The notes beneath the pieces are model-generated. The model worked only from the letters and a program-made list of their open reading frames with translations. It ran no database searches and was not told the DNA's origin. Of a DNA stretch of 8,135 nt, positions 1-6,865 are shown piece by piece (position 1 is the first letter of the stretch; each line of letters begins with the position of its first letter). Origin of the DNA: Chloroflexota bacterium (lineage in GTDB: Bacteria; Chloroflexota; Dormibacteria; CF-121); contig VBFX01000004.1 in assembly GCA_005889395.1 (NCBI GenBank), forward strand, positions 1 through 8,135, read 5' to 3'. The position numbers and the translations under genes were made by a program.

Positions 1-288
1 GACGAAGCCGACCAGGTAGTCCAGCGTGATCAGCCGCACCCGGCCGTGGCGCTCGAGCAGCGCGCCCGCGATCGGGCTCAACGCGACGCCCGGTGCAATG
101 GACAGGAAGACGGTGACCCCGGCCAGCGATGGTGAGTGAAACCGCTGCAGCACGAAGAGCACCAGCGTGAGCAGCATCATCTGGCTGGCGGTGCGCGCCA
201 GCATGACGCTGGTCGCGAGCCGGGGAAAGCTTCGGATCCGAAACAGGTCGCGATAGGTCGTTCGGTTCGACGCCGGCACGACAGTCAA
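1..288 (-). CDS. MFS transporter, N-terminal part (runs off left edge)
   Basis: About 96 residues are visible, read leftwards from a TTG at 288; a GTG at 279 is an equally possible start and neither has a clear ribosome binding site. The protein opens with a short basic amphipathic stretch (YRDLFRIRSFPRLA), then a hydrophobic segment at about residues 30-50 and a second at about 55-75. Next comes GALLERHGRVRLI, which fits the G-x-L-x-x-x-x-G-R loop (motif A) between helices 2 and 3 of the major facilitator superfamily. A polytopic inner-membrane transporter is therefore likely. The substrate cannot be told; the opening resembles MFS drug-efflux-type proteins. The start lies 2 bases after the stop of the disrupted rnhC (291-293), so the two probably share a transcript. 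The frame is also continuous with the rnhC catalytic frame upstream. The 3' end lies outside the window. Confidence 0.75.
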   Translation of the reverse strand, partial: MTVVPASNRTTYRDLFRIRSFPRLATSVMLARTASQMMLLTLVLFVLQRFHSPSLAGVTVFLSIAPGVALSPIAGALLERHGRVRLITLDYLVGFV

Positions 289-290
289 GA

Positions 291-1212
291 TTAGGCGACG
301 GCGGGACCCGTTCCCGGCACGATCTGGTTCATCGTCTTGAAGGACACCTTGGCGTAGTCCTTCAAGGCGTCGGCCCCCAGCCGCGTGACGAGCAGCTTGC
401 GCGTCGCGGGCGAGGATCGACGCCGCGGCGACCGCCACGTCCGCCTCGGCCCGATGCATCTGGAGCACGGGGACGCCGCTGAGACGCGTGTCGACCATCA
501 AGCGACTCTCGATGTATCGCTTGTCGCCGAACTGGTCGCTGAGAATGAATTCGGGCCGTAGCCCGTGACCGATCAGGTCCTCGATGGCGCGGGTGTGCGC
601 CCACGCCAGCAGGGTGTTGAGGTTTTTTCCTTCGCTTCGCATCTGCTTGTAGAGCTCGTTGTAGCGTTTGGGCGCCACGATGATCACCGCCCGTTTCTCG
701 TCCTCGACGACCTGCCGGATATTCGAAGCCAGGCCGCGGAGCTCCCGATCCGAGACCAGCTTGCTGTCGCGGACTCCAAGCGTGCGTAGCACTTGAGCCG
801 TTCGCCCATCGACATAGACCCCGGCGGTCACCAGCGGACCAAAGAAGTCGCCCTTGCCGGCCTCGTCCGTGCCGATGTGGGGCTCGGCCTCGGACGGAGC
901 CTCGGCCGCCGCGGCGGTTGGCGAATGTGCGGGCGTGCGCTTGGGAGCCACCGGCTTCGCAACGGCCTCCGCGACGGCGGCTGCGTGATCGAACGCGGGC
1001 GCGTGCCCGGCGATCACCAGCTTTCCGGACTGGTACATGATCGCGGTCGCCTGGCTCGTCCCATCCGAGAGCTTGACCCGCCAAGATTCATAAGGACCGG
1101 GCGGGAGTTCAGCTGCGTGCTGACGGCGGAACTGATCCAGGAGAAGAGGCCGATCAGGCTTCGCAACAGAATAGGTTGCGGTCGGGCGAACTTCGCGCTG
1201 AGGGGTCAGCAA
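291..1212 (-). pseudogene. rnhC: Ribonuclease HIII, frameshifted with an internal deletion near the 3' end
   Basis: RNase HIII cleaves the RNA strand of RNA/DNA hybrids in the cytoplasm. The frame starts at TTG 1212, five bases after a GGAG. About 112 residues precede the catalytic domain: an N-terminal substrate-binding (TBP-like) region, then an Ala/Pro-rich linker. The catalytic domain follows: GTDEAGKGDFFGP (D116, E117), DSKLVSD, NLNTLLAWAHT, SDQFGDKRY (D226) and AEADVAVAAASILARDA (D258, ending at residue 271, base 400). All four acidic residues expected of the family are present. The usual continuation, about 25-30 residues including a PKGA-like motif, is absent. A recognisable C-terminus (KLLVTRLGADALKDYAKVSF, then KTMNQIV, stop TAA 291-293) follows at once in another frame. 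The distances imply a net loss of 3n+2 bases, or a single-base insertion plus an in-frame loss. The gene is either truly decayed or an assembly/sequencing error; the otherwise clean sequence argues for recent damage or error. Confidence 0.85.
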
Positions 1213-1241
1213 GATAACTCCGGTATAGGATATTCCCGGCA
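1213..1241. promoter_or_regulatory. 29-bp divergent intergenic region between rnhC and the E1/E2 operon
   Basis: All of the spacing between the divergent TTG (1212, minus) and ATG (1242, plus) lies here. On the minus strand GGAG (plus 1218-1221, read as CTCC) sits five bases before the rnhC start and decides it. On the plus strand an AT-rich patch at about 1224-1234 (TATAGGATATT) is the only locally AT-rich stretch. It could serve as a -10 element for the operon, in which case the transcript would be nearly leaderless. The only plus-strand ribosome-site candidate is AGGA at 1227-1230, eleven bases from the ATG, which is weak. I see no convincing -35 box. Promoters for either side must overlap the opposite gene or this patch. 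Confidence 0.3.
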
Positions 1242-2327
1242 ATGGCGGACGTGGTTCGAGTCGTCGCGGCGGACGACCCGCTGCGCGACCTGTTCTCACC
1301 GGCCGGCGAGCTGACCGCGGAAGGAAGGAGCCGCCTCGGGCTGGATGCCGCGGCGCTCCGCGAGCTCTACCGGAACATGGTCCTGATCCGCCGCGCCGAC
1401 CAGGAGGCCCTGAACCTGCAGCGGCAGGGCGAACTCGGCCTCTGGGGCCAGTTCCTGGGCCAGGAGGCGATTCACGTCGGGGCCATCGCGGCCCTGCGGA
1501 CGACGGACTGGGTTTTCCCCAGCTATCGCGAGTTCGGCATGGCGATGATCCGCGGCGTCGACCCCGCCGACATGCTGACGATGTTTCGGGGCCTCTCGCA
1601 CGGGCCGTGGGACCCTCGCAAATACCACTTCGCGCCCCTCGCCATTCCGGTCGCGACCCAGGTTCCCCACGCCGTCGGGTTCGCGTTGGGCTGCCGCCTC
1701 AAGCACAGTGACGAGGTCGTGCTGTCCACGTTTGGCGATGGCGCCACCTCAGAGGGCGACTGGCACGAGGCGATGAACTTCGCCGGCGTCTTCAAGGCGC
1801 CGGTGGTCTTTCTCTGTCAGAACAACGGCTGGGCGATCTCGGTGCCGCTCTCCAGGCAGACCGCCGGCTCCATCGCCGACCGCGCCCGCGGCTATGGATT
1901 TCCCGGCATCCGGATCGACGGCAACGACGTCCTCGGGGTCTACGCCGCAGTGATGGCGGCCGCCGACCGCGCCCGCCAGGGCGAGGGCCCCTGCTTGATC
2001 GAGGCCGTCACCTACCGGATGGGTGCGCATACCAGCTCCGACGATCCGACGCGGTACCGAACGGAGAGCGAGCTGGAGGCCTGGAACGCCAAGGATCCAA
2101 TTGCCCGCTATCGGGCCTGGCTGGAGCAGCAGGGAACCATCGACGAAGGGACCGTCGCGGCCATAGCCGACGCAGCCGAGTCGGCGGCTCAGGCGATGCG
2201 TGCCCGGCTGACGGCGATGCCCACCCCGCCTCCCGGTGAGGCGATCTTCGGCCGCGTCTACTCGAACCCGCCGGAGCCATTCCTTCGGGAACGCGAAGAG
2301 TTCGAATCATCGCTCGAGGGCTCCTGA
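1242..2327 (+). CDS. 2-oxoacid dehydrogenase E1 component, alpha subunit (pyruvate or branched-chain type)
   Basis: The E1 alpha subunit binds thiamine diphosphate and, with E1 beta, decarboxylates a 2-oxoacid and passes the acyl group to lipoyl-E2 in the cytoplasm. The 361 residues match the usual length of heterotetrameric E1 alpha. Visible marks are YRNMVLIRRADQEALNLQRQ near residues 44-63, GLWGQFLGQEAIHVG, and the thiamine diphosphate/Mg motif from GDG at 165-167 to NN at 194-195. A later AHTSSDDPTRYR is the conserved loop near the active site of this family. That loop, and WDPRKYHFAP, look more like the branched-chain or actinobacterial 'PdhA/BkdA' branch than classical Gram-negative PDH, so pyruvate versus branched-chain 2-oxoacid is unresolved. 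ATG 1242 is the only sensible start, since an in-frame TAA lies at 1215-1217. First gene of the operon; its TGA overlaps the E1 beta ATG as TGATG. Confidence 0.93.
   Translation: MADVVRVVAADDPLRDLFSPAGELTAEGRSRLGLDAAALRELYRNMVLIRRADQEALNLQRQGELGLWGQFLGQEAIHVGAIAALRTTDWVFPSYREFGMAMIRGVDPADMLTMFRGLSHGPWDPRKYHFAPLAIPVATQVPHAVGFALGCRLKHSDEVVLSTFGDGATSEGDWHEAMNFAGVFKAPVVFLCQNNGWAISVPLSRQTAGSIADRARGYGFPGIRIDGNDVLGVYAAVMAAADRARQGEGPCLIEAVTYRMGAHTSSDDPTRYRTESELEAWNAKDPIARYRAWLEQQGTIDEGTVAAIADAAESAAQAMRARLTAMPTPPPGEAIFGRVYSNPPEPFLREREEFESSLEGS
2316..2320 (+). promoter_or_regulatory. Shine-Dalgarno site for E1 beta
   Basis: GAGGG lies within the last codons of the E1 alpha gene, six bases before the ATG at 2327. 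It is the clearest plus-strand ribosome binding site in the window and supports the TGATG-coupled start of E1 beta rather than the in-frame ATG at 2342. Confidence 0.6.
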
Positions 2328-3295
2328 TGGAAGCGGTGACGATGGCGAAGGCGATCAACCTCTCATTACGCGATGCCTTGACCCACGACGAGAATGTCCT
2401 GATCTTTGGCGAGGACGTCGGCGCGCTCGGCGGCGTCTTTCGCATCACCGATGGGTTGCAGAAGGAATTCGGCGAAGAGCGCGTGTTCGATACCCCGCTG
2501 GCGGAGTCATCGATCATCGGCATCTCGGTCGGCCTGGCGCTGCGCGGTTTTAAGCCCGTGCCGGAGATCCAGTTCGACGGATTTATTTACCCCGCCTTCG
2601 AGCAGATCGTCAGCCACGTCGCCAAGTACCGGAACCGCTCGGGGGTCCCTCTGCCGATCACGGTTCGCGTTCCCTTCGGCGGCCACATTGGGGCCGTCGA
2701 GCACCATTCCGAAAGTCCTGAAGCGTACTTCGCCCACACCGCCGGGTTGAAGGTCGTCACCCCGTCGACTCCCGGAGACGCCTATGCCCTGCTCCAGGCG
2801 GCGATCGATGACCCCGACCCGGTGATTTTCTTCGAGCCGAAGGCACGCTATTACCTCAAAGAAGAGATCGACACGGCCGCTCGGGTCCCGATCGGCAAGG
2901 CGCGGGTGGCGCACGAAGGGTCGGGTGTGACGGTGATCGCCTACGGGCCCACGGTGAGCGTCGCGCTGCAGGCGGCAAAGACCGCCGCCGCGGAGCAGAT
3001 ATCGCTCGAGGTCATCGACCTTCGCAGCCTGTCGCCGCTCGACATGGATACGGTGATGGCCTCGGTGCGCAAGACGCATCGTGCCGTGGTGGTGCACGAG
3101 GCTCCGGTCTTTTGTGGTTTCGGGGCCGAGGTCGCCGCGCGGATCAGTCATGACGCCTTCGACCTGTTAGAAGCGCCGGTCGCGCGCATTGGCGGCTTGA
3201 ACGTCCCCTATCCCCCGGCGCGCTACGAGAAGCTGTACCTGCCCGACGTCGACCGTATCCTCCAGGCGGCCGACGCCGCGCTCGCCTATGGCTGA
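2327..3295 (+). CDS. 2-oxoacid dehydrogenase E1 component, beta subunit
   Basis: The E1 beta subunit completes the alpha2beta2 thiamine-diphosphate enzyme that decarboxylates the 2-oxoacid. At 322 residues it has the normal length. It begins MEAVTMAKAINLSLRDAL, then VLIFGEDVGALGGVFRITDG and VFDTPLAES. The Glu of the last motif (residue 60) corresponds to the conserved Glu that activates thiamine diphosphate in this family. The middle part has FDGFIYPAFEQIVSH, then RVPFGGHIGAVEHHSESPEA, and VTPSTPGDAYALLQAAI. The C-terminal transketolase-like domain carries VIAYGPTVSVAL, then DLRSLSPLDMDTV and VVVHEAP. The GALGGVFRITDGLQ version of the loop resembles actinobacterial and branched-chain E1 beta proteins. 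ATG 2327 shares its A with the preceding stop codon, so translation is probably coupled. The 3' end overlaps the E2 start by 8 bases (3288-3295). Confidence 0.94.
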   Translation: MEAVTMAKAINLSLRDALTHDENVLIFGEDVGALGGVFRITDGLQKEFGEERVFDTPLAESSIIGISVGLALRGFKPVPEIQFDGFIYPAFEQIVSHVAKYRNRSGVPLPITVRVPFGGHIGAVEHHSESPEAYFAHTAGLKVVTPSTPGDAYALLQAAIDDPDPVIFFEPKARYYLKEEIDTAARVPIGKARVAHEGSGVTVIAYGPTVSVALQAAKTAAAEQISLEVIDLRSLSPLDMDTVMASVRKTHRAVVVHEAPVFCGFGAEVAARISHDAFDLLEAPVARIGGLNVPYPPARYEKLYLPDVDRILQAADAALAYG

Positions 3296-4475
3296 TCAGA
3301 CGTTCCGGCTGCCCGACCTGGGCGAGGGTCTGACCGACGCCCAGCTGGTGGCCTGGCGGGTCGAAGAAGGCGGACGGGTCGAGGTCAACACGCCACTCTG
3401 CGAGGTCGAGACGGCCAAGGCCGTGGTCGTGATCCCGTCACCGTGGGCCGGGACGATTCAGAAACTCCACGCGCGGCCCGGCGAGTCGGTCGCGGTCGGC
3501 GAGCCGCTCGTGACGATCACCGCAGCGGAGGCGGCCCAGGCGGAGGCCACGCCCGGGACGCTCGTCGGATACGGTCCGGGGGCCCCCGAGTCCGGCATTC
3601 GGCGAAAGGCGCGAAGCGCGCCTGCCGCCGCCGAAAGCAGCGGCGATGTGCGAGCCGCGCCCTTCGTCCGCCAGCTCGCGAAAGACATGGGGCTCGACCT
3701 GGCTCAGGTGACGGGCAGCGGTCCGGGCGGCCGGATCACGCGAGCGGATGTGGAGGCGGCGGCATCGTCCCCGGCCGCCGCGCCGTCGACCTCGATCGAC
3801 GGCGAGCGGCGCATCAGCGTGGTGGGGATTCGCAAGGCGATCGCCAAACAAATGCTGCGATCGGTTTCCACGATTCCACAGTTCACGGAATTCGCCGTCT
3901 TCGATGCCAGCAAGCTGATGGCAGCCCGCGAGGAGGGCAAAGCGAGTGGTCGGTCGATGACCCCTCTCCCCTATTTCATCGCCGCCGTGGTCAAGGCCGT
4001 GCGTGCCTATCCCTTGATGAACAGCTCGTGGGATGAGAGTCGCGACGAGATCATCGTCAAGCAGCCGGTCAACGTCGGGATCGCCGTCAATACCAGCCAG
4101 GGGTTGCTGGTGCCGGTCCTCCGCGATGCGGAGCAGCTCGAGTTGACCGCGATCGCGGAAAAGAGTGCCCTGCTGATCGAGGGGGCGCGCGCCGGAACGC
4201 TGCCGCCGAACCAAATGAGCGGCGGCACGATCACCGTCACGAACGTCGGCGCCAGCGGACCGGTCGAGACCGGCACCCCGATCATCAATCCACCGGAGTG
4301 CTGCGTAGTCGCCTTCGGCGCCATCAAGCCGCGCCCCATGGTCGTCCAGGGGCAGGTGGTCGCCCGCAGCGGCGCGTGGATTTCGATCTCGGTCGATCAC
4401 CGCATCGTCGACGGCGCGCTGGCGACGGAATTTCTGACCGCGCTGGTCTTCGAGCTCGAGTCGATCAGTGCCTGA
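3288..4475 (+). CDS. 2-oxoacid dehydrogenase E2 component (lipoyl dihydrolipoamide acyltransferase)
   Basis: E2 is the core of the complex: its lipoyl arm takes the acyl group from E1 and its catalytic domain transfers it to CoA. One lipoyl domain spans residues 4-78, with EVETAKA and the expected lipoylated Lys44. An Ala/Pro/Gly-rich linker follows (79-120). The peripheral subunit-binding domain lies at 122-158 (APFVRQLAKDMGLDL, then VTGSGPGGRITRADVEA). A second flexible linker precedes the catalytic domain, which starts near RISVVGIRKAIAKQM at about 175. The catalytic motif DHRIVDG near the end supplies H371 and D375. At 395 residues it is a typical single-lipoyl E2. No ribosome binding site is evident; the ATG lies inside the 8-base overlap with E1 beta, which suggests translational coupling. 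No E3 (lipoamide dehydrogenase) gene follows, so E3 must be encoded elsewhere. The acyl substrate (acetyl or branched-chain) cannot be read from the sequence. Confidence 0.94.
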   Translation: MADQTFRLPDLGEGLTDAQLVAWRVEEGGRVEVNTPLCEVETAKAVVVIPSPWAGTIQKLHARPGESVAVGEPLVTITAAEAAQAEATPGTLVGYGPGAPESGIRRKARSAPAAAESSGDVRAAPFVRQLAKDMGLDLAQVTGSGPGGRITRADVEAAASSPAAAPSTSIDGERRISVVGIRKAIAKQMLRSVSTIPQFTEFAVFDASKLMAAREEGKASGRSMTPLPYFIAAVVKAVRAYPLMNSSWDESRDEIIVKQPVNVGIAVNTSQGLLVPVLRDAEQLELTAIAEKSALLIEGARAGTLPPNQMSGGTITVTNVGASGPVETGTPIINPPECCVVAFGAIKPRPMVVQGQVVARSGAWISISVDHRIVDGALATEFLTALVFELESISA

Positions 4476-5706
4476 CGAAGCGCAGCTGATCTACGACTGG
4501 AACACGGTCGACGCCCCGCCGAAGCCGGACAATCCCGTCGCTATTCACGATGAGACGCTCCGTGATGGCATCCAGGGCCCCTCGGTTCGCGACCCCGATA
4601 TCGAACACAAGCTGCGCTTCCTGCACCTGGCCGATGAGCTCGGTGTCGGCTCGATCGATCTCGGCCTTCCGGGCTCGGGCCCGCGCGCGGTGGCGGATGT
4701 GGAACGCCTGGCGCTCGAGATCCGCGACCAGCGTCTGCGGATCAAGCCCCTCTGCGCGGCGCGCACGCTCGAGGTGGACATCCGTCCGGTGGTCGAGATC
4801 TCGCAGCGAGTCGGCATCCCGATCGAGGTGGCCACTTTCATCGGCTCAAGCCCGATCCGCCAATACGCCGAAGGCTGGACGATCGAGCAGATGGTGGACA
4901 ACACGCGCAAGGCCGTGCGCTTCGCGAGACAGAACCAAATGCCTGTGCTCTACGTGACGGAGGACACCACCCGGGCGCAGCCGGAAACGCTGCGCCGCCT
5001 CTTCGGCACGGCGATCGAGGAGGGCGCGGCGCGCGTCGCCGTCTGCGACACGGTCGGCCATTCGACGCCCGATGGCGCACGCGCGGTCGTCCGATATGTC
5101 CGACGGATGCTCGACGAGATGAAACCCGACGTCGGTCTCGACTGGCACGGCCACAGCGATCGCGGGCTCGGCGTTATCAATGCCATCGAGGCGGCCGTTG
5201 CCGGCGCGGACCGGATCCACGGCTGCGCGCTCGGATTGGGAGAGCGTGTTGGCAACACCCACCTCGATCTCTTGCTCGTGAACTTCCGCTTACTGGGGTG
5301 GATCGACACCGACCTCCGCAAACTGCGCGAAATGGGTGACGTCATCGCCGAGGGGACGGGGATGGCGATCCCGGCGAATTACCCGGTTCTCGGCAAGGAC
5401 GCATTTCGTACCGCGACTGGCGTCCACGCCGCCGCCGTGATCAAGGCGAAGCGCAAGGGTGACGAGTGGCTGGCCAACCGCGTCTACTCCGGCGTGCCCG
5501 CCGAGCTATTCGGCTGCGAACAGGTCATCGAGATCGGCCCGATGAGCGGCGAGTCGAACGTCGTCTTCTGGCTCGAGCAGCGCGGCATCGAGCCGCGACC
5601 TGACCTCGTCAAGACCGTGCTTGACGCGGCCAAACAGCGCAAGGGTCTCCTCTCCGAGGCGGACGTTCTCGGCGTTGTCGAGCGAGCCCCATCCGCCAAG
5701 TCGTAA
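4468..5706 (+). CDS. DRE-TIM acyltransferase, isopropylmalate/homocitrate/citramalate synthase-like
   Basis: A member of the DRE-TIM metallolyase superfamily, most like the Claisen-condensing branch that joins an acyl-CoA to a 2-oxoacid. The TIM-barrel signature DETLRDGIQ (R32, D33) is followed by LGLPGSGPRAVADVE, then FIGSSPIRQY and VTEDTTR, DTVGHSTPDGA, the metal-binding HGH (H227, H229) and GLGERVGN (256-263). That last motif is typical of condensing enzymes rather than HMG-CoA lyases. After about residue 310 come TGVHAAAVIKA and IGPMSGESN, equivalents of the C-terminal subdomain motifs (GVH, GKHSG). At 412 residues it lacks the regulatory domain of full-length LeuA. GIQ replaces the GEQ usual in isopropylmalate synthases and HSDRGLG replaces HNDLGLA, so the substrate is uncertain: homocitrate, citramalate, isopropylmalate or another product are all possible. 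The GTG start at 4468 overlaps the E2 stop by 8 bases, making this the fourth gene of the operon. Confidence 0.85.
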   Translation: MPDEAQLIYDWNTVDAPPKPDNPVAIHDETLRDGIQGPSVRDPDIEHKLRFLHLADELGVGSIDLGLPGSGPRAVADVERLALEIRDQRLRIKPLCAARTLEVDIRPVVEISQRVGIPIEVATFIGSSPIRQYAEGWTIEQMVDNTRKAVRFARQNQMPVLYVTEDTTRAQPETLRRLFGTAIEEGAARVAVCDTVGHSTPDGARAVVRYVRRMLDEMKPDVGLDWHGHSDRGLGVINAIEAAVAGADRIHGCALGLGERVGNTHLDLLLVNFRLLGWIDTDLRKLREMGDVIAEGTGMAIPANYPVLGKDAFRTATGVHAAAVIKAKRKGDEWLANRVYSGVPAELFGCEQVIEIGPMSGESNVVFWLEQRGIEPRPDLVKTVLDAAKQRKGLLSEADVLGVVERAPSAKS

Positions 5707-5735
5707 TCCGGAGTAGCGGTCTCGCTTGCGAACCC
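5707..5735. other. 29-bp convergent intergenic gap
   Basis: This is all that separates the stop of the synthase gene (TAA 5704-5706, plus) from the stop of the MetE-like gene (TGA at 5736-5738, minus). I see no strong hairpin followed by a T run on either strand, so no intrinsic terminator is called. Transcription from one side probably runs into the other or ends by a factor-dependent route. Confidence 0.5.
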
Positions 5736-6857
5736 TCAGCCGAAGACGGCGCGCGCGACCCGACCAACCAAATCCAGCTTGGCCCGTTGCTCATCCGGGG
5801 TGAGTTTGTTCCCCTCCATCGTCGAGGCGAAGCCACACTGCGGGCTCAGTGCGAGCCGCTCCAGCGGAATGATGCGCGCAGCCTCGACGATGCGCCGCTT
5901 GAGCGCATCTTCGTCTTCCAGTCGCGGGCGCTTGGTCGTGACCAGCCCCAGGACGACAACTCGGTCTTCGGGAACCTCGCGTAACGGTTCGAAGTCCCCC
6001 GACCGTTCGTCGTCGTACTCCAGCAGGTAGCGATCGAACCGGGTGCGGCTCAGCACCCTGGCGATCGGGCCGTAACCCCCTTCCGCGTAGTACTTGCTCT
6101 GATTGTTCCCACGACAGATGTGTATCCCGAACGTCATCCCGCCGTGCCCCGCGATGATCTCGTTGTCCATCTCGATGCACTCGTCGAGCAACCGATCTGG
6201 ATCGCTGCCGCGGCGCCGGTAGCCCTCGCGCAAATCGTGGTCGAGCAGGGCGGCATACTGCGGCGCGTCGATCTGTACGTAGGTGCAGCCGAGGCGGCGA
6301 AGCTCCTCGATCTCGCGCCGAGTCACGTCGACGATATCGGCCAGGTACGCATCACGCGATGGATATGCGGCCCGTGACTTCTCGGGGTCGTAGTACGCGG
6401 CCGCTTGCTGGGCGGAGATGAGCGTGACCTTCGCCGGGTGCGGCGTACGCGCGCGCAGGTAGGTCCACTCCTCGACGCACATGTGGTGGCGCCATCGCAG
6501 TTTCTCGACCACGACGGGTCGCCGCAGACGGGTCCTTTCTCCCCTTTCATCGCGGAACTCGATGCCCCAACCTCCGAACTTGTCGAAGCCGTCCAGGGAA
6601 TCGATCAAATGCCCATAAAATGCGTAGCGCCTCATCTCGCCGTCGGTGATCAGGTCGATCCCCGCCAGGGTCTGGGTTTCCAGCGCTTCGTCGACGGCGC
6701 GGTCCTCGAGACGCTTGAACTCCGGTGTCGAGATCTCGGTTTGCTCATACCGGCGGCGCGCCTCCGCCAGGTAGGGCGGGCGCAAGAGGCTGCCGATCAC
6801 CTCGCACTTCGCCTGAACGGCTTTCGCTGAGGGTCGGCTCTGCGCCTTCGTCTGCAT
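5736..6857 (-). CDS. MetE-like (cobalamin-independent methionine synthase C-terminal domain family) stand-alone protein
   Basis: A single-barrel protein of about 373 residues related to the catalytic C-terminal half of MetE and to epoxyalkane:coenzyme M transferase. These zinc enzymes activate a thiol for alkyl transfer. It begins near CEVIGSLLRPPYL, followed by AGIDLITDGEMRRYAFYGHL, an HPAKVTLISAQQAAAYY segment, and YVQIDAPQYAALLD. The putative zinc ligands are H246 and C248 (GIHICRGNN), E280 (YLLEYDDE) and C341 (LSPQCGF). The E-to-C spacing of 61 equals that in E. coli MetE as I recall it. It lacks the N-terminal folate-binding half of MetE, so it is probably not an ordinary methionine synthase; the alkyl donor and thiol are unknown. 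I chose ATG 6857, 8 bases after the aconitase stop and just after AAGG. An upstream ATG at 6899 would overlap the aconitase gene by 34 bases and adds an unconserved-looking tail. Probably co-transcribed with the aconitase-type gene. Confidence 0.8.
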   Translation of the reverse strand: MQTKAQSRPSAKAVQAKCEVIGSLLRPPYLAEARRRYEQTEISTPEFKRLEDRAVDEALETQTLAGIDLITDGEMRRYAFYGHLIDSLDGFDKFGGWGIEFRDERGERTRLRRPVVVEKLRWRHHMCVEEWTYLRARTPHPAKVTLISAQQAAAYYDPEKSRAAYPSRDAYLADIVDVTRREIEELRRLGCTYVQIDAPQYAALLDHDLREGYRRRGSDPDRLLDECIEMDNEIIAGHGGMTFGIHICRGNNQSKYYAEGGYGPIARVLSRTRFDRYLLEYDDERSGDFEPLREVPEDRVVVLGLVTTKRPRLEDEDALKRRIVEAARIIPLERLALSPQCGFASTMEGNKLTPDEQRAKLDLVGRVARAVFG

Positions 6858-6865
6858 CGCCTTGA

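Noticed and set aside
362..1084. 240-residue minus-strand open frame rich in Arg, Gly and Ala
   Set aside because: It is the wrong frame of rnhC: composition is Arg-rich without domains, while the neighbouring frame gives clear RNase HIII motifs.
1..1212. A genuine RNase HIII-MFS fusion protein
   Set aside because: The joining codons are the out-of-frame reading of the normal RNase HIII C-terminus, whose own stop lies at 291-293, so the continuous frame is a by-product of the deletion.
793..1314. 173-residue plus-strand open frame opposite the rnhC start
   Set aside because: Antisense shadow of rnhC and overlapping the E1 alpha start; no recognisable motif or ribosome binding site.
3438..4400. 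320-residue minus-strand open frame opposite E2
   Set aside because: Long only because of high GC content; its sequence is an antisense reading of the E2 domains and shows no family motifs.
5707..5735. Bidirectional terminator between the convergent genes
   Set aside because: No stable stem with a T run is visible on either strand in this short gap.
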